64,000 nucleotides of DNA from Ancistrus triradiatus (lineage: Eukaryota > Chordata > Actinopteri > Siluriformes > Loricariidae), in assembly GCA_025084515.1 (NCBI GenBank), contig JAJAGP010000018.1:1-64000 (forward strand), in the 5' to 3' direction. Both the position numbers and the translations under genes were made by a program. Under the pieces are notes generated by a model. That model searched no databases. It saw only the letters and a program-made list of their open reading frames with translations, and was not told where the DNA came from. How positions within the stretch are numbered: position 1 is the first letter of the stretch; the number at the start of each line of letters is the position of its first letter. Shown in pieces: positions 60,213-64,000 of the stretch.

Positions 60213-62810
60213 TACTTTATTAGACATGTTTTCAAATCAGGACAAATATAAATAGCACACCATTTGCCAGAGTAAAAAACACACTTGAGATATAATACTT
60301 TTGAACATTTTTCAAACAGACATAAACGAAACGACAGATTCTGGTTTCCGATATTTACTTGCCAGACCAATGTGGACTAAAATGACAATTTCATAATTAT
60401 GATTCTAATAATAATTGGTTTAAGTGAACCATTGGTGGAGAGGCCAAACATATATACTTGCACTGGATACCTGCATACATAGTGTTGTTTGTGTTTCTGC
60501 AAATAGATCTAACCCTAGTGTGACGTGCCATGTCCCAAGAGTAGAAACCAGAATGTGTGGTTTCAGCGAGTGTCCTTCATGTCTACCCTGCATCCCAGCC
60601 ACACACAGTGTAAGAACACAATCGACGTGTCATTGAGCGAAAATCCAGTGATACAACATTCCGACAGGAGAACAGCAACAGGAATAGAAATGTGCCAGTG
60701 TGACCATATAGTGTCTATATTAAAAGCTAATATTCATCTAGGAATCCTTGTAAAGTGAGCGGTGCAAAAAACACACTGTTACAAAAGAAAAGGCACAATA
60801 ATTCTGCCATTCGGTGCAAGAGATATGGTGAACCAGGAGTTGTTTACGGACAGATTTCATAAGAGAACCACTAGAATGCAAACACCTGAGTTTAAAAAAA
60901 AGGAACAGAACAAGACAAGGATTTTTTTTGTTTGTTTGTTAGTCATCATCGTCGTCGTTGTTGTTGCATGCGATCACATCTTCAGGCCACAGCGTAGCTG
61001 GACAGGCAATGCGAGAGCATTCAGGGATACAAAAACTGTCCATGAAGAAAAGACCGACGATCTTTTAGCATCCAGATAGGAACAGCAGTATCAAACATTA
61101 AGCAAAGAACGAGCATGCAATTTGCCATAGAGGTTTAGAGTACAAAGGCAACAGTTTACAAAAGATGTCACGAGTCTGGCTGTTGCACCGAGCGCTTCCG
61201 GACCACAGTTACGTACTTCTGAGCCGCACGGCTAGCTAACGCTTGAAAATGTACGTCGCTAAACATATAAATAACGCAAAGGAACAAAAAAAAAATAGTT
61301 CTTAAAAATGTTTGGTCACTAATAAAAACCACCGATTGCATGCTAAATACTGTACAAATAAAAACTACGCCTGTTGCTACTAGCAGGGATCATTTTGAAA
61401 CCATATTTAGACACACACAGACGCAATATGGTGCAATCGATCCGTTTCCGTTTTCAGTGGTTCAACCCCAGTGCGCATTATAAGGTTATTCTCAGTTCAG
61501 GTGTGTTGGAGAAAGAAAAGCAATAAAGGGCTACAAAAGAACCGAGATTGAAAAACACTGGTCTGCACGGTCGTCATATTGAGTGTGTGTGCGCTCGTGT
61601 ATGAGTGGCTTGTCTTAATCTGTATGGGGTTCTAGCATCTACACCGATGTTACTGTGCATATTAACAAAGGGAATCACAAATAGAAGTAACAACCCTTAC
61701 CTGCAGTGTAAATCATCTTCTCTAGGAGGCAGTTCACATCTTTTATGTGTAAACACTGTCGCAGGCAATCCATCACTTTTAGAAATTTGCAACTGAACGT
61801 GACATGGGGGCACCCCATGGGTCTTTGCCTGAGGAGAGCTGAGACTTGGTAGCCTCTGGCGAGACAGAAACAGCCAGGAAACCCATCTGAAACACTTCTA
61901 CCAAACTAGGAGCACTGGGAAAACATACACGTGCGATTAATGGCAACGTGAGGTCATGCGTCTGGATTCAGGACTTTAAAGTGCCAGGAGACCGGATGCA
62001 AATGACACACTACTGAAACATCATCTCACCAGAGGTGGGTTCCGAACCAGCAAACCACTGTGGTTTGTACTCAGCCTCTGGCAAGAGGTTAGGTTTCAAA
62101 GCTGTGTTCGTTTTCTGTAGAGGCACAAAAGTCCAGACGTATGATTTCAGGTTGCTCTTTGTGTGTGTTCTGGATCTGTTTCTTAGGTGTTTCTGCTTCA
62201 GCAGAGGCTCCTGAGTCTTAGCATTCTGACGTACGGCACATACCAGTGGTGCCCCGACATTACATTAGAAATAGATTCATCAGACACTGGTATTGGGTTT
62301 CTGAATAAGTTTAAAAGCACAGCTAAACCCTACTAACACAATAAAAATTAAATTAAAATCATTTTCATCCTGGCCATCTCACAGTCACACCATATCACGC
62401 CTTAAAACATTTTGGGTAGGCATATAGTTAAGCTGTAAACAATACATGACCAAATCTCAATCGCCTCCAAATCTTTTAGAGCCCCATGATGCCATTATGT
62501 ATCAAAATCCACTCATGGCTTGTGTAAACAGCATCCTTAAAATACTAGGTGAAATAAAAGTGGCAGAGAGAATCGCAAAACCGAACGTCGAGCCCCCCCC
62601 CGCGACGGGTCTGACCAAATCAACGCATGCTGACCTTAAGCTCAGAAGCTACAGCACAGGACCACACAGTGAGGTCAACACCAGGGAGGGGGAAAACCAG
62701 GGACGGATTCTGAGAGAATGGGGAAAAAGAGGTCGCTTTGGTACCCATCTCTGCTCTGAGGCACCACCGCAGCGCTGGAGATGCCAGTCAGAGGCCGAGC
62801 GTGGCAGTCT
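60213..62810 (-). other. Probable long 3'UTR of the DOC2-family gene
   Basis: About 2.6 kb of repeat-poor sequence runs from the stop codon to a minus-strand AATAAA at 60218-60213. Lack of SINE and Tc1 copies here, against their density elsewhere, fits a conserved UTR. The plus-strand 200-codon frame at 62446-63048 runs over the real exon in antisense and is not considered a gene. The true 3' end is unproven. Confidence 0.4.
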
Positions 62811-62947
62811 TCAGTCGTTGAAGCCTGAACCAGGGAGTTCGTTGGTGAGCGTGTGCCAACGCTCGATTTTCTTGTCCTTGTTTTTGAGGCAGTCGAACCA
62901 GTGCTTCAGGCGCTCGCCGTTGGCATTGATGCCTAGAGAAACGCCAC
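62811..62947 (-). CDS. DOC2-family C2 protein, last coding exon (partial)
   Basis: Encodes the C-terminal 44 residues of the second C2 domain of a double-C2 protein: GVSLGINANGERLKHW, FDCLKNKDKKIERWHTLT, then NELPGSGFND and a stop. The WHTL matches the WHXL motif near the end of synaptotagmin-type C2B domains. DOC2 proteins are calcium-binding vesicle proteins acting in spontaneous or asynchronous transmitter release through SNARE and Munc13 contact. The exon starts after a CCCCCCCCAG acceptor, and its first two bases complete a Gly codon. Rabphilin-3A ends similarly (KNKDKKIERWH), but TLTNELPG points to DOC2, nearest to DOC2B. The other exons must lie beyond 64000. Confidence 0.85.
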
Positions 62948-64000
62948 CTGGGGGGGGACACGCAGCGATAACTGAAATTAAGGTCGTTCATAAATTAAGC
63001 AAGTTCATAACTGCTCCTGCTTTCAGGATGGAAATGATGGTGCCCTGAGTCTTTGAAAAAACTTGTTGTTCACCCTAAAAAGTGCCAGGCTGAGACATTT
63101 ATAGACGTTATACCACACTGTGATTGACACAAAGTTTGGATCACTGGGGGCTCTTCAGGTCTCATACAACTGTTGTTCATACATATTGTACAGTATAACC
63201 TCTACCAAATACCTAGGGACAGATACCTAAATCAAAATATTTTACTAATGGAAAATACTACATACTCTACTGAGACTGTTCTTTTAGTACATATGTACTC
63301 TTTATACTATCTGACAGCAACATTATCAATTCAGCTCACAGGATTAATAGAAGTAAATAAGATTTTATAAGAGTCCCCAGTTGTCTTTTCAAAATTGTCT
63401 ACAAATTGTCTTAACTTCTATCTTTTACATGTTTTATCTCTACCGGTCTTTGTCAAGGCTGTGGTACTCTGAAGCCTATCCCTGAAGAACTCAAGGTGCA
63501 TGCGTAAGAGCGCCCTGGATGGAAAGCCAATCCATCTCAGGGTTGGGTAGGGGTTGCAGTTGCAGAGCATCTGGCCTCCCGTCCCTTATTCACAAAGACA
63601 GCCTACTGAGGTGGAAAATGTAATATGTTAGTCATAGACGTGTGTGTATGTACTATCTGTCTGAAAGGTTTATGTACATTAAGTATGGGCTGATCAAAGT
63701 ACTGCATTTTCTTGTCTGTTTTCATTTTCTTGTGTCTGTTTGAGTGAAGAACCTGTTTTACAGGAGATGTTTGTATGAGATCAAGGACCGGCCAGCTATT
63801 GATTCATGGAGAAGGGAACGACATAAATGATTTTGGCTGTGGGAAATGTACTGGAACCTTATTACGAGGACGACTCGAGGTATTTATCAAAGCGGGAACA
63901 GCCTCAATCGTACCGTGTGCGAAGTTCAACACTCTACACTCCCTTAGGGTCTACCTACGCGGTCAAGAGAGAGTATAAGATCTGTGTAAGAGGTTCAGTA
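62948..64000 (-). other. Last intron of the DOC2-family gene, to window edge
   Basis: No second DOC2 exon was found in this kilobase, so the last intron extends past the edge. No repeat of the families above is clear. A G-run (eight G) at 62950-62957 is the inverse of the acceptor polypyrimidine tract. Confidence 0.5.

Noticed and set aside
62446..63048. 200-codon open frame, the longest in the window
   Set aside because: It lies antisense over the clear DOC2 exon and its 3'UTR. The translation has no recognisable domain, and the high GC of the real exon removes stops on the opposite strand.

Overview
The window is vertebrate nuclear DNA, most likely from a teleost fish, and perhaps a catfish or another otophysan. 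The genes have short exons with GT-AG junctions and fish-like proteins. About sixteen copies of a tRNA-derived SINE (V-SINE type) and several Tc1/mariner families with long terminal inverted repeats are scattered between and inside the genes. The species call rests on repeat style only and is tentative. No prokaryotic features, CRISPR arrays or viruses were seen.

Layout: 1-7781 is repeat-rich flank with Tc1 elements and one SINE. 7782-11900 (+) is ncf1 (p47phox), eleven coding exons, 404 aa. 13478-22553 (+) is rcc1l (WBSCR16), eleven coding exons, 447 aa, encoding a mitochondrial RCC1-like propeller. 24429-46541 (-) is castor2 (GATSL2), nine coding exons, 329 aa, a regulator in the GATOR2/mTORC1 pathway; its introns are full of Tc1 copies and SINEs. 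rcc1l and castor2 converge tail to tail. About 46.5-47.0 kb is the castor2 promoter. 47-53.5 kb is intergenic and repeat-rich, and includes a perfect 43-bp palindrome. About 53.52-58.75 kb (-) looks like a non-coding snoRNA host gene: a 5'TOP-like start, several very short exons, two box C/D and two box H/ACA snoRNA candidates in introns, and a poly(A) signal. About 60.2-62.95 kb (-) is the last coding exon and probable long 3'UTR of a DOC2-family gene whose other exons lie beyond the right edge.

The trio ncf1-rcc1l-castor2 matches the gene content at the edge of the human Williams-Beuren region (7q11.23), so this is old conserved synteny. The gene products act in different places: phagocyte oxidase, mitochondrion, lysosomal nutrient sensing, synaptic exocytosis and ribosome modification. 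Nothing suggests a joint pathway. The least expected locus is the snoRNA host gene. Exon boundaries were set by eye from splice consensus and reading-frame continuity. Protein identities come from recognition of the translated sequence, not from a search.
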